A stretch of DNA of 64,000 nucleotides, taken from the NCBI RefSeq assembly GCF_002787055.1, contig NZ_CP024808.1, positions 1,018,328 through 1,082,327 of the forward strand, written 5' to 3'. A program made the position numbers and the translations under genes. This document shows positions 17,422 to 24,263 of this stretch, one piece after another. Source of the stretch: Candidatus Nitrosotenuis aquarius (GTDB lineage Archaea; Thermoproteota; Nitrososphaeria; Nitrososphaerales; Nitrosopumilaceae). The notes below the pieces were generated by a model. It was given only the letters and a program-made list of their open reading frames with translations. It was not told the origin of the DNA and did no database searches. Every line of letters begins with the position of its first letter. The first letter of the stretch is position 1.

Positions 17422-18956
17422 ATTTGTGCCTCCAGATGAGTGTCAAGTGTAGCTGTGTTAGGCACAACCGCCTCACGACCCCCACTCATCCCGTTTTTTT
17501 CTAAATTTTCCTGAGATAATTTAGAAAATCTTGGGTTGAGTATTGCCTTGAACTCGTGCCAGTATCCAAGAAACTCCGTGGACAGAAACCAGTCGAATTC
17601 CGGCTTTAGCTTTACCGCCATGATGGGCTTTGTTTCTCCCTCCACTTCCATCCTCTGTGCAAGTCCTATCTTGACTAGTCTCTCCATCTCCTTGCGTGCC
17701 GTTGCACGCGAGACGCCTGATGCTTCCATGTATTCATCTGTGTTTAGTTCTCCATCATGCTCAATCAAAAGCCGCAGCAGCTCAACACGTTCCCTTGCCG
17801 CACTTGACAGGGCAACCGGGACAACTACCCTGAGATCATCCGGTGCTACATGGTTTCTGCCATTGAGCACTGCATGGCCCCTGGCCAGGTTGTAGAGTGC
17901 ACTGCTTGCTCTGGAAGGATTCTCTTCTATTGGGGTTTCAAAATTGTAGCTTGCACCGCCTGAATCGGATTCTGCCGTGTGCCATGTCGGCACTGATGCC
18001 CTCAGCTTTGCCAGGATCATTGCCATTTGGATTATTTTTTCCAGTGTGGCTTCATCGTCTTTTTCAGAGTCCCAGCAGACTTTGCGGTTTGACACAGACG
18101 CCAAAAACAATTGCCAAAATTCTTTGACATTTTCTTTGCAGGACTCGAGCTTTGCTGCATACGACTGGCCCTTTAGGATTTGTTTTATCTCGTTGATTTT
18201 TTCATTGCCGGATTTTTGGTCTGACGGAAGCCGCAGGAAGTAGATCTTTGGTCCCAGATTGCCCAACAACTTCCACACCCGATGGGGTATGTCAACAACT
18301 GCACCAAGCCAGGTAAACGAGTAGTCTCCCTGATAGCCCCTGCTTCCGTGGACGCCAGAATCAGACTTGAATCCACGTCCGTCCAGAATTCGTGTTAGCA
18401 TGCCGAAATACTCTACGAGCTGGTCTGGATTGCCCGAGAAAAGCGGTGCCAGCTCCGGCGTGACCAGCGTTTTGTGCCTGATTCTGGGCAGGAGGTCCAC
18501 TTTTTCTAGGTCCTTCTTTGAGGAGTTTGCGGAATGGCTCACAAACGACTTTGGGGTGAAGGAATCCGACACGTAACATTCAGGCAGTGCGGCCAGTATC
18601 TCAAGCACCGTCGACTTGTAGCTGGATGGATTACCCATCAATATCAGAGTGAATACCTGCGTCACCCCTTGAATGGACATTTGTGCCTTTATTGCAAGAC
18701 ACACAGTCACTGCAAAGATTATACTGGGAAAAGAGGATCGGATTGCTTCATTCATTCTGGACAAGGCGGTTGAAAGAGGTTCTATCGAAGTAACAATTGG
18801 TTTGGTTTCAACTGCAGTTGGGACTTTGTCGTCATCGCCTAAGAACGACATGATTTCGTGGCCTCGCGACCTACATTCAGAAAATACCGGACTGTCTTCC
18901 GATTCGGCCTCTTTGTCATCAAATCTGCATCTATAGAACAACACCGTCATCTCCAT
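17418..18956 (-). CDS. P-loop ATPase with C-terminal winged helix, probable viral replication helicase
   Basis: A 512-residue protein. The P-loop is GNPSSYKST at 108-116 after a hydrophobic strand (FTLILM); a Walker B-like strand is LVTPELAPLF, and a later strand GDYSFTWLGAVVDIP may hold sensor residues. Residues about 395-450 form a winged helix (LRLLIEHDGELNTDEYMEASGVSRATARKEMERL). The layout of ATPase followed by a winged helix is shared with MCM-like and other hexameric replication motors of archaeal mobile elements; exact family not certain. It is the largest gene in the leftward operon, with clearly higher GC than the flanking defence genes. Confidence 0.7.
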   Translation of the reverse strand: MEMTVLFYRCRFDDKEAESEDSPVFSECRSRGHEIMSFLGDDDKVPTAVETKPIVTSIEPLSTALSRMNEAIRSSFPSIIFAVTVCLAIKAQMSIQGVTQVFTLILMGNPSSYKSTVLEILAALPECYVSDSFTPKSFVSHSANSSKKDLEKVDLLPRIRHKTLVTPELAPLFSGNPDQLVEYFGMLTRILDGRGFKSDSGVHGSRGYQGDYSFTWLGAVVDIPHRVWKLLGNLGPKIYFLRLPSDQKSGNEKINEIKQILKGQSYAAKLESCKENVKEFWQLFLASVSNRKVCWDSEKDDEATLEKIIQMAMILAKLRASVPTWHTAESDSGGASYNFETPIEENPSRASSALYNLARGHAVLNGRNHVAPDDLRVVVPVALSSAARERVELLRLLIEHDGELNTDEYMEASGVSRATARKEMERLVKIGLAQRMEVEGETKPIMAVKLKPEFDWFLSTEFLGYWHEFKAILNPRFSKLSQENLEKNGMSGGREAVVPNTATLDTHLEAQI

Positions 18957-19068
18957 GTTTGTTGCAGACGCACCTTACTTCGAATTCAAGTCCAGTTGCA
19001 CAATCTCTTTTGAGAATTTTGTCACAGTGGTTTGTACAGTTAGAGTCGATGCAACCGCTGCACAACAT
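18931..19068 (-). CDS. Cys-rich micro-protein, probable zinc finger
   Basis: A 45-residue frame from ATG 19068 to TAG at 18931-18933. Cysteines at 3, 6, 11, 15, 23, 33 and 35, with histidines at 14 and 38, form CxxC, CxxxC and CxC groups, far more than chance in a short frame. It overlaps the start of the ATPase gene by 26 bases in another frame and follows the RHH gene by 14 bases, so it fits as a member of the leftward operon. Function unknown; metal-binding DNA- or RNA-associated factor is the natural guess. Confidence 0.55.
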   Translation of the reverse strand: MLCSGCIDSNCTNHCDKILKRDCATGLEFEVRCVCNKHGDDGVVL

Positions 19069-19082
19069 CTCAAGAATTAGCT

Positions 19083-19271
19083 TCAAAACAACTTCTCCTC
19101 TTGCTTGCAGTTCAAGTCAGATGTCTTGAAGCCGTTTTTTTCCAGAGACTCAGTTAATAGAATTCTCAGTGCTGCCGAAATGTTTATTCCATGCAACGTC
19201 GCAAATGCTTTTGTCTGGGACCAAACATTACGGTCGATTTCAATTAGAGTCCTAACATTTCTTATTTCCAA
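19083..19271 (-). CDS. ribbon-helix-helix type regulator
   Basis: Sixty-two residues from a TTG. A short basic strand (VRTLIEIDRNVW) followed by two helices (SQTKAFATLHGINISAALRILLTESLEKNG) matches the ribbon-helix-helix fold of small dimeric repressors. It is the first gene of the leftward viral operon and is divergent from the winged-helix gene with a 62-base shared intergenic region, where an operator would be expected. Likely autoregulates the operon. The fold call rests on pattern, not on a conserved catalytic residue. Confidence 0.6.
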   Translation of the reverse strand: MEIRNVRTLIEIDRNVWSQTKAFATLHGINISAALRILLTESLEKNGFKTSDLNCKQEEKLF

Positions 19272-19333
19272 TAATTATCTATAGTCAAACGTCTATCAAA
19301 GAATGACTTGGATTACATTGTGGGGGTCGCGGT

Positions 19334-20275
19334 TTGGCAAGAGGATTAGACAAGAGGCAGAAAAAAGCAGTTGGAAGATCAGAGCACAAAATCATCAAAT
19401 ATGTTAGCAAACATGAGCCAGTTCTGTTTAGACAAATAGTGTCAAACAGTGGATTGCAGGATCACAAGACAGTACGGAAGAGACTCTCAGAATTGATCGC
19501 TAAAAAACAGATAGGCACAACCAAATTGGTGTATACTACAAATAAGAACAAGGGAAGAGAGTTTTACTTTTCAATTCCACCCTCTAAAAAAATATCTGAT
19601 TTATTGCTCAGAGAGGACATCTTTAGGAAAATTGGGACTGACAAGTATTATTACGGCATACGAGACGATGTTCCACTACCCGTACAGGCTGCTCATAAAC
19701 TCAGATTGCTGATGTTAGAGTTTCAGAGATTGAAGCAGAAATTCGACAGTAAATCCAACTGCATTGTGGTAAAAATCAGAGATAGTGACGGTAAATCAAT
19801 GTATGATTTTGAATCAAGTAATGCTCAGCTTTTAATAGATTTTGCAGCAATTGTAAAAAGCAGTACATCTGATTCTTATTTTGGTTTTAAAGAGTATTAT
19901 GATAGTGTTCTACGAGATATTATTTCCAAAATGGATGATATGTTTCAGAATTATAAAATTCTCTACGGGAACGGAATTTTTGATGGTCCAATTAAGACAA
20001 TCATAGCTAGATTGCTAATCGAAAATACGAAAAGCGGTGCGGCAAGCCAATTACCCAAGCTTTTGTTTGGTGATTCTAAGATAAAACTAAAGAAATCATT
20101 TTGTTTGAAAATTGCATCAGAGATTGAACGGGAATTATTCAACAAAGACGGCTCTCCCAACATAGACAGGATTAATCAAAATAACATCAACACGATTGGG
20201 GTGAAAGAATATCTTCCTCTTATCTTGTCTGGTGAGGCACTATACGAAATATGGAAAAATAACACTAAGGCCTAG
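19334..20275 (+). CDS. protein with N-terminal winged helix, function unknown
   Basis: Begins at a TTG just after a G-rich stretch (GGGGGTCGCGG) and encodes 313 residues. Residues 15-75 form a winged helix (EHKIIKYVSKHEPVLFRQIVSNSGLQDHKTVRKRLSELIAKKQIG, then a two-strand wing with TTNKNKGREFYFS). The rest is helical and unidentified. Divergent from the RHH gene and convergent with the integrase, overlapping its end by 11 bases. Its GC is lower than the terminase operon. Probably an element-encoded regulator; alternatives such as an antitoxin-like or replication-initiation protein cannot be excluded. Confidence 0.6.
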   Translation: MARGLDKRQKKAVGRSEHKIIKYVSKHEPVLFRQIVSNSGLQDHKTVRKRLSELIAKKQIGTTKLVYTTNKNKGREFYFSIPPSKKISDLLLREDIFRKIGTDKYYYGIRDDVPLPVQAAHKLRLLMLEFQRLKQKFDSKSNCIVVKIRDSDGKSMYDFESSNAQLLIDFAAIVKSSTSDSYFGFKEYYDSVLRDIISKMDDMFQNYKILYGNGIFDGPIKTIIARLLIENTKSGAASQLPKLLFGDSKIKLKKSFCLKIASEIERELFNKDGSPNIDRINQNNINTIGVKEYLPLILSGEALYEIWKNNTKA

Positions 20276-21494
20276 TTTTCCAGCCATCTCTGTAGAGCTC
20301 ATCCTTGATTCTAGCAACAGCGTCATTCACAAGGGAAGGTATTTGTTTCTCCAATTCAGATTTTTCATTTCTTAGTTTTTTGTTTTCTACTTTCATCCTT
20401 TCCTCATCCGAGATAGTCAAGTTTGGCACTGCATTCAGGTATTCCTCAATCAGCTCAAAGATGTGTGCCTGATAGTAGTTCCTGTCCAGCTTGACCAAGC
20501 CGGTGTGGTTCATCATGAATTCCTTTTTGATCAAGGCTGCCAAGTGGGAGTCCTTTGATATTGTCTCCTTGTTGACTTTGTTGAAAAATCTCCTAAAGCC
20601 GTTCATTGCCGGAATTTCATGTCTTCTCTTTCCCTTTACCAACGGAGTCCTGAGTTGTGCCCTTTTGAGTATGTCGTCAATCCTGGCCCTGACAGCATTT
20701 GGTGGAAGCTTTCTTGCAAAGACTCCATCTTTTTTGAAAAGAGGATCTTGCAGTTTTGGTTCTTTTCCGGTTTGTTGGACCCATTCTTTTTTGTAATCTT
20801 GTATTGCATTGTATGCTTCAGGAGTGATGAACCCAGGATACTCGTCAGGTGTGTTCTTGTATATTGTTAGTATTGCACAGACGACTTGTGCATGGGTTTG
20901 TTCGGATTCTGTTATGTCAAAAGCTAGCTTGTCACCTATTCTGTAGACTGGTCTCATGTCTCCCCATGTGAGATCAAATCCTCCCACGCGTATGCCGGAA
21001 CTTGCAGCAACTAGCACTATTGCCCTGTCGATTGCACCGTTGCCAAACCTGAGCATGTCTGCAATCTCTTTTCTGGTGTAGGCCCTGCCTTTGTCGTTGT
21101 TATCCAGTTCCGGAAAGGTCGCCATCACCCTTCTCCATACCAATGGAACATTGTTCATCTCAAACAGCTTTCTCACAGGCTTGAAGTAGTTTGGAATAGT
21201 GGATGGATTGAGGTAGTTTGGGTCATTCTTTGGAAGCTCTGATCTTTCCTTCAGCTTCTTTGATAGTGCAAGTACCACAGACATTCCCCAGTCAGGGTCT
21301 TTCTTGGTCTTGTTGACAAGCTGCGAAGCCCTTTCCTCAAAGCTTCCCTCCAATACATTTTCCAAGATATCATTGAGTATTCTTCGCAAAGTCCTAGTGT
21401 ACTTGTCCTTGGTTTCCTTGGACTTTATTCCATGATAGAATAACTCTAAAGCACTATGGTTTGTGATCTGCAAATCCTTGTTCTCTATCTTCAT
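20265..21494 (-). CDS. int: tyrosine recombinase (integrase) of an archaeal element
   Basis: A 409-residue integrase. Visible catalytic regions are the first Arg in AASSGIRVGG, the box II segment AMNGFRRFF (second Arg present; the residue usually His is Asn here), and NHTGLVKLDRNYYQ holding the late His and the nucleophilic Tyr. An N-terminal core-binding domain covers about residues 10-130, and a charged coiled-coil tail (KKLRNEKSELEKQI) follows the catalytic domain. The gene begins 45 bases from the tRNA-Lys 3' end, the normal place for an integrase that uses a tRNA 3' end as attachment site. It is intact, not split by integration. Confidence 0.88.
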   Translation of the reverse strand: MKIENKDLQITNHSALELFYHGIKSKETKDKYTRTLRRILNDILENVLEGSFEERASQLVNKTKKDPDWGMSVVLALSKKLKERSELPKNDPNYLNPSTIPNYFKPVRKLFEMNNVPLVWRRVMATFPELDNNDKGRAYTRKEIADMLRFGNGAIDRAIVLVAASSGIRVGGFDLTWGDMRPVYRIGDKLAFDITESEQTHAQVVCAILTIYKNTPDEYPGFITPEAYNAIQDYKKEWVQQTGKEPKLQDPLFKKDGVFARKLPPNAVRARIDDILKRAQLRTPLVKGKRRHEIPAMNGFRRFFNKVNKETISKDSHLAALIKKEFMMNHTGLVKLDRNYYQAHIFELIEEYLNAVPNLTISDEERMKVENKKLRNEKSELEKQIPSLVNDAVARIKDELYRDGWKTRP

Positions 21495-21539
21495 AATACT
21501 ATCATGTGGTCTGGAACCATAAAAAGCACTTTATGATAG

Positions 21540-21628
21540 CGGGTCTGGTGGGATTCGAACCCACGACATAAGGATGTCTCCAAGTAATTTTAAGAGTCCT
21601 TCGCTCTACCTGGCTGAGCCACAGACCC
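21540..21628 (-). tRNA. tRNA-Lys(CTT) with a 15-base intron
   Basis: Reads on the minus strand. Acceptor GGGTCTG pairs with CAGACCC; D-arm GCTC/GAGC; anticodon stem AAGGA/TCCTT with loop CTCTTAA, anticodon CTT; T-arm GTGGG-TTCGAAT-CCCAC; discriminator G. Between loop positions 37 and 38 are 15 extra bases at 21576-21590, the standard archaeal intron site, so exons are 21591-21628 and 21540-21575, giving a 74-nt mature tRNA. CCA is not encoded. The 3' end faces the integrase, marking this as the attachment site of the element to the left. Confidence 0.92.
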
Positions 21629-21676
21629 CCACCAAGCAAAAAACAATGGTACGGTTATTTAATTGAGATGAAAAAT

Positions 21677-22345
21677 TTAGTTTGAAGTTTTTGCTTCGAT
21701 TTCGCTGTATTTGTCCAGAATAGCAGTCAAAACTGTCGAAACTGGGATGTTGTTCATCTTTTTCTTTTCTGCCAATAGTTTTTGGTATGCATCCAGTGTG
21801 ATGTATACTGGTATGGAGCCGTTTCCTTCTAGCAGTCCTCGGACTCTGAAGAGTGCGCTTTCCATTCCTTTTTCAGCAGTCTTGGCGAATTTTACCTTGT
21901 TTAGGATTCCGCCCAGTGGACCAAACGGCATCTCATAGTTTACCGTCATTGTGACAGTGGTTAGTCGCTCTGTCTTTGGCGTAAATTCCGTGGTAATATC
22001 CCATTTCTTGAATGGTCCTGAGATCATTTTTGCAGAGATCTTTCTTTCCCTGACAAATTCCGTTGTCTCGCAATCCCATTCTAGTCTTTTTCCGCTAAAG
22101 TCGCCTACGATTCGAAATGTTGTTCCAACACCCATTCCCTCTTTGATATCCATTGGAATGACTGTCATTCCTACACCCTTGTCAGACATTTGGTCAGAGA
22201 CGTGCTCTGGTCTTGCAAAGTATGTAAAAACGGTGTCAACGGGAGCTTTGATGTCGATTGATTTGCTAACTGTGGTCAACGTTGGGCCTTTTTCAAAGTC
22301 TGCATTTAAAGCTTTTGTCAGTTTCCGAATAAATTCAAGTTGCAT
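21677..22345 (-). CDS. SRPBCC-family (START-like) protein with a small C-terminal RHH-like tail
   Basis: From ATG 22345 the protein has 222 residues; an ATG 12 codons earlier would overlap the divergent gene. Residues about 25-165 are a polyketide-cyclase/SRPBCC lipid-binding fold (VSKSIDIKAPVDTVFTYFARPEHVS, then alternating strands ending MPFGPLGGILNK). After it, residues 175-218 (IPVYITLDAYQKLLAEKKKMNNIPVSTVLTAILDKYSE) look like a strand-helix-helix module resembling an RHH DNA-binding domain. The pairing suggests a ligand-responsive regulator, which is inference. Divergent from the membrane protein at 22370. Confidence 0.72.
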   Translation of the reverse strand: MQLEFIRKLTKALNADFEKGPTLTTVSKSIDIKAPVDTVFTYFARPEHVSDQMSDKGVGMTVIPMDIKEGMGVGTTFRIVGDFSGKRLEWDCETTEFVRERKISAKMISGPFKKWDITTEFTPKTERLTTVTMTVNYEMPFGPLGGILNKVKFAKTAEKGMESALFRVRGLLEGNGSIPVYITLDAYQKLLAEKKKMNNIPVSTVLTAILDKYSEIEAKTSN

Positions 22346-22369
22346 TATATTGATCGCAGCGATCAGAAA

Positions 22370-22867
22370 ATGATGCGCCAAGTCGCATTTTTAGCACTAA
22401 TAGTTTTGGTGTTATGTCCCATTTATGACGCCCATGGCCACGCCTTGTTCAATTCCGCAGAATCCACCATAGGAAACAATCGGGTCCAAATAGCAACAGA
22501 TCCTGAATTCCCAAGTGCAGGCCAAAAGGCAAAGATCCTAATGCATGTAACCGATCTGGAGCTAAACGACGTCAAAGAGTTTGTCGTAGGAATCAGGATT
22601 TTTTATGACGATGTCCAAGTGGATGGAATCCCGCCACAAACAGTTGACGGTGGCTATTGGAGCTTTGACTATACATTTGGCGAGCCCGGCAACCATGTCT
22701 TTCGGGTGGACTTGTACGGTGACGACGGCAAGGTAATCACTCACACGTTTAATATGAGCACTCAGAGTCCCTTTGGCTATATCTTCATCTATGTAATAGC
22801 ATCAGGTGCGATAGGTGCCGCAATCATTTTTGGCTATATCTATTTGCCAAAGAGACTAAAGCGCTAG
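22370..22867 (+). CDS. secreted, membrane-anchored beta-domain protein (FixH/YtkA-like)
   Basis: Starts at the tandem ATG 22370/22373; 165 residues. A signal peptide (MMRQVAFLALIVLVLCPIYDAHGHA) is followed by an extracellular Ig-like domain with strands such as GNNRVQIATDPEFPSAGQKAKILMHV and a GNHVFRVDL segment, then one C-terminal transmembrane helix (YIFIYVIASGAIGAAIIFGYIY) and a basic tail. The fold resembles FixH/YtkA-like copper- or oxidase-associated proteins, which suits its place next to heme A synthase and oxidase genes, with whose 3' end it converges by four bases. Exact function unknown. Confidence 0.65.
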   Translation: MMRQVAFLALIVLVLCPIYDAHGHALFNSAESTIGNNRVQIATDPEFPSAGQKAKILMHVTDLELNDVKEFVVGIRIFYDDVQVDGIPPQTVDGGYWSFDYTFGEPGNHVFRVDLYGDDGKVITHTFNMSTQSPFGYIFIYVIASGAIGAAIIFGYIYLPKRLKR

Positions 22868-23307
22868 GCCTGCGTGGATACTGCCTGCCTTGCCATCCTA
22901 AACGCAAATATCGCAGTAAGCAGAGTCATTGCAAAAAGCAAGATCCCAATTCCAAGGTGTACAGCAACCAGTACAGCATGCAGTTTTGCCTCTATTACCA
23001 GTGCGCCCAATGTTATCTGGGTTATGACAAATATTGTTGCCAGGGTAGATGTCATCTTGATTTTTCCATCGGATTTTTTGTTGAGCCAGACTCCAACGGT
23101 TGTCGCAATTATCAAGCTGCCTGTTGTTGCCGCAACGAATCTGTGTACCCACTCTATGAAGAATTCATCATCAGGCAATATTCCATTAGGGCATAGCGGC
23201 CAGTCAGGACATGACAATCCAAGGCCAGATGCGGAAACATATCCGCCAATGAACATTAGCGAATACAAGACTATCAGGGATGCTAGGGCTAGGTATTGAA
23301 GACGCAA
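22864..23307 (-). CDS. ctaA: half-size heme A synthase (CtaA/COX15-like)
   Basis: Makes heme A for the terminal oxidase by oxidising the heme O methyl group. From a TTG at 23307, two bases after the cupredoxin stop, it has 147 residues and four membrane helices, the archaeal half-size form that acts as a dimer. The loop SGLGLSCPDWPLCPNG with its cysteine pair and the heme-ligand histidines in EWVHRFVAA and VHLGIGIL are present. A longer frame opening upstream would overlap the cupredoxin gene out of frame and is rejected. Last gene of the oxidase operon. Confidence 0.85.
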   Translation of the reverse strand: MRLQYLALASLIVLYSLMFIGGYVSASGLGLSCPDWPLCPNGILPDDEFFIEWVHRFVAATTGSLIIATTVGVWLNKKSDGKIKMTSTLATIFVITQITLGALVIEAKLHAVLVAVHLGIGILLFAMTLLTAIFAFRMARQAVSTQA

Positions 23308-23309
23308 AA

Positions 23310-24254
23310 TTATTCTACTATAAAGTTGCCTTGCATTCCAAGTGCCGCATGTCCTGGAACGGTACAAATGTAGCTATATGATCCTGGGGCTCCCGCAGTA
23401 AATGTTACTTCTTTTGCCTCTTTGGGCTTGATTGGATTGTTCATAGAGCCGATTGCAGAGTTGAAGACAATGCTGTTCACATCATCAGGATTTGAGACAA
23501 CACCAAATGAGTGGAATGATATGCCGTTGTTTGCTGATTTTATGGTAACAGTGTCGCCAGACTTGACCTTTATTTCCGGATTGTGGCCTTCCTCGCCAGG
23601 CAGTGCGTTAAACGCTAAGGTCTTGAAATCAGCAGACTCTACGAAATTGAGGTCAAACGTGTGACTAATGCCCGTAGGAGCTGCTGCCTTTGGGGCTTCG
23701 CCTTTTGGCCCTACCACAATTTCACCTACCATTCCCATTTCTCTGTGTCCTGGAACTGTACAAATGTAGTAGAATGTACCCTCGCTTGTCGGTATGAATG
23801 ATGAGGTTCCACTTTCTCCTGGTTTTAATGGGTTGTTCATGCTTGCAACCTCAGTTCCTGCAAGTATGTCGCTAAATCCTTCCTTTGCCGGAGTGACGCC
23901 AAATGCATGGAATGATACGCCCTTGTTTACTATGGTGAATTCGACCTTGTCGCCAACGTTTGCCTGAATGGTTGGATTGTGTCCTTCTTCGTTTGGAAGT
24001 GCATTGAATGCCAATTGCTTAAAGTCAGATGATTCTACGAAATTCAGTGTAACTGGGATTGTCTTGCCGGAAGCAACTGCCGGACCTGGGGCATGATCTC
24101 CTGTCATTGCCTGTACTCCTGGCGGCATTGATATCCAATAATCCCAAAATGCAAAGAATAAAGCGCCACCTGCGATGCAGACACCGCACATGATTGCCAT
24201 CATTTTTGCGGTTCTTGCAGGAGTTGTCCTATAGATTGGTGTTTCGTGCGACAT
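23310..24254 (-). CDS. membrane-anchored protein with two tandem cupredoxin domains
   Basis: Electron-transfer copper protein of the oxidase operon, 314 residues. A single N-terminal membrane helix (about 18-38) anchors two plastocyanin-like domains that are near-copies of each other: each begins NFVESxDFKxLAFNALPxEEGHNP and ends with type 1 copper ligands in CTVPGHREMGM or CTVPGHAALGM (Cys, His, Met; the fourth His lies in the VSFHAFGV or ISFHSFGV strand). Ammonia-oxidising archaea use cupredoxins where bacteria use cytochrome c, so this is a likely electron donor or permanent subunit of the adjacent oxidase. Internal duplication is evident. Confidence 0.88.
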   Translation of the reverse strand: MSHETPIYRTTPARTAKMMAIMCGVCIAGGALFFAFWDYWISMPPGVQAMTGDHAPGPAVASGKTIPVTLNFVESSDFKQLAFNALPNEEGHNPTIQANVGDKVEFTIVNKGVSFHAFGVTPAKEGFSDILAGTEVASMNNPLKPGESGTSSFIPTSEGTFYYICTVPGHREMGMVGEIVVGPKGEAPKAAAPTGISHTFDLNFVESADFKTLAFNALPGEEGHNPEIKVKSGDTVTIKSANNGISFHSFGVVSNPDDVNSIVFNSAIGSMNNPIKPKEAKEVTFTAGAPGSYSYICTVPGHAALGMQGNFIVE

Positions 24255-24263
24255 TTGTATCTC

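Larger units (their letters stand above)
15206..21540. mobile_element. integrated virus-derived element at tRNA-Lys(CTT), limits provisional
   Basis: The right limit is the 3' end of tRNA-Lys, against which the integrase gene lies with its start. The left limit is set only by the change from high-GC viral genes to AT-rich defence genes at about 15.2 kb. Contents: integrase, winged-helix and RHH regulators, Cys-rich peptide, replication ATPase, zinc ribbon, split terminase. No capsid, portal, protease or tail gene is present. I could not find a second copy of the tRNA 3' end within the window, so either the core repeat is short or degraded, or the element runs past position 1 and carries the defence island as cargo. 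Confidence 0.6.
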
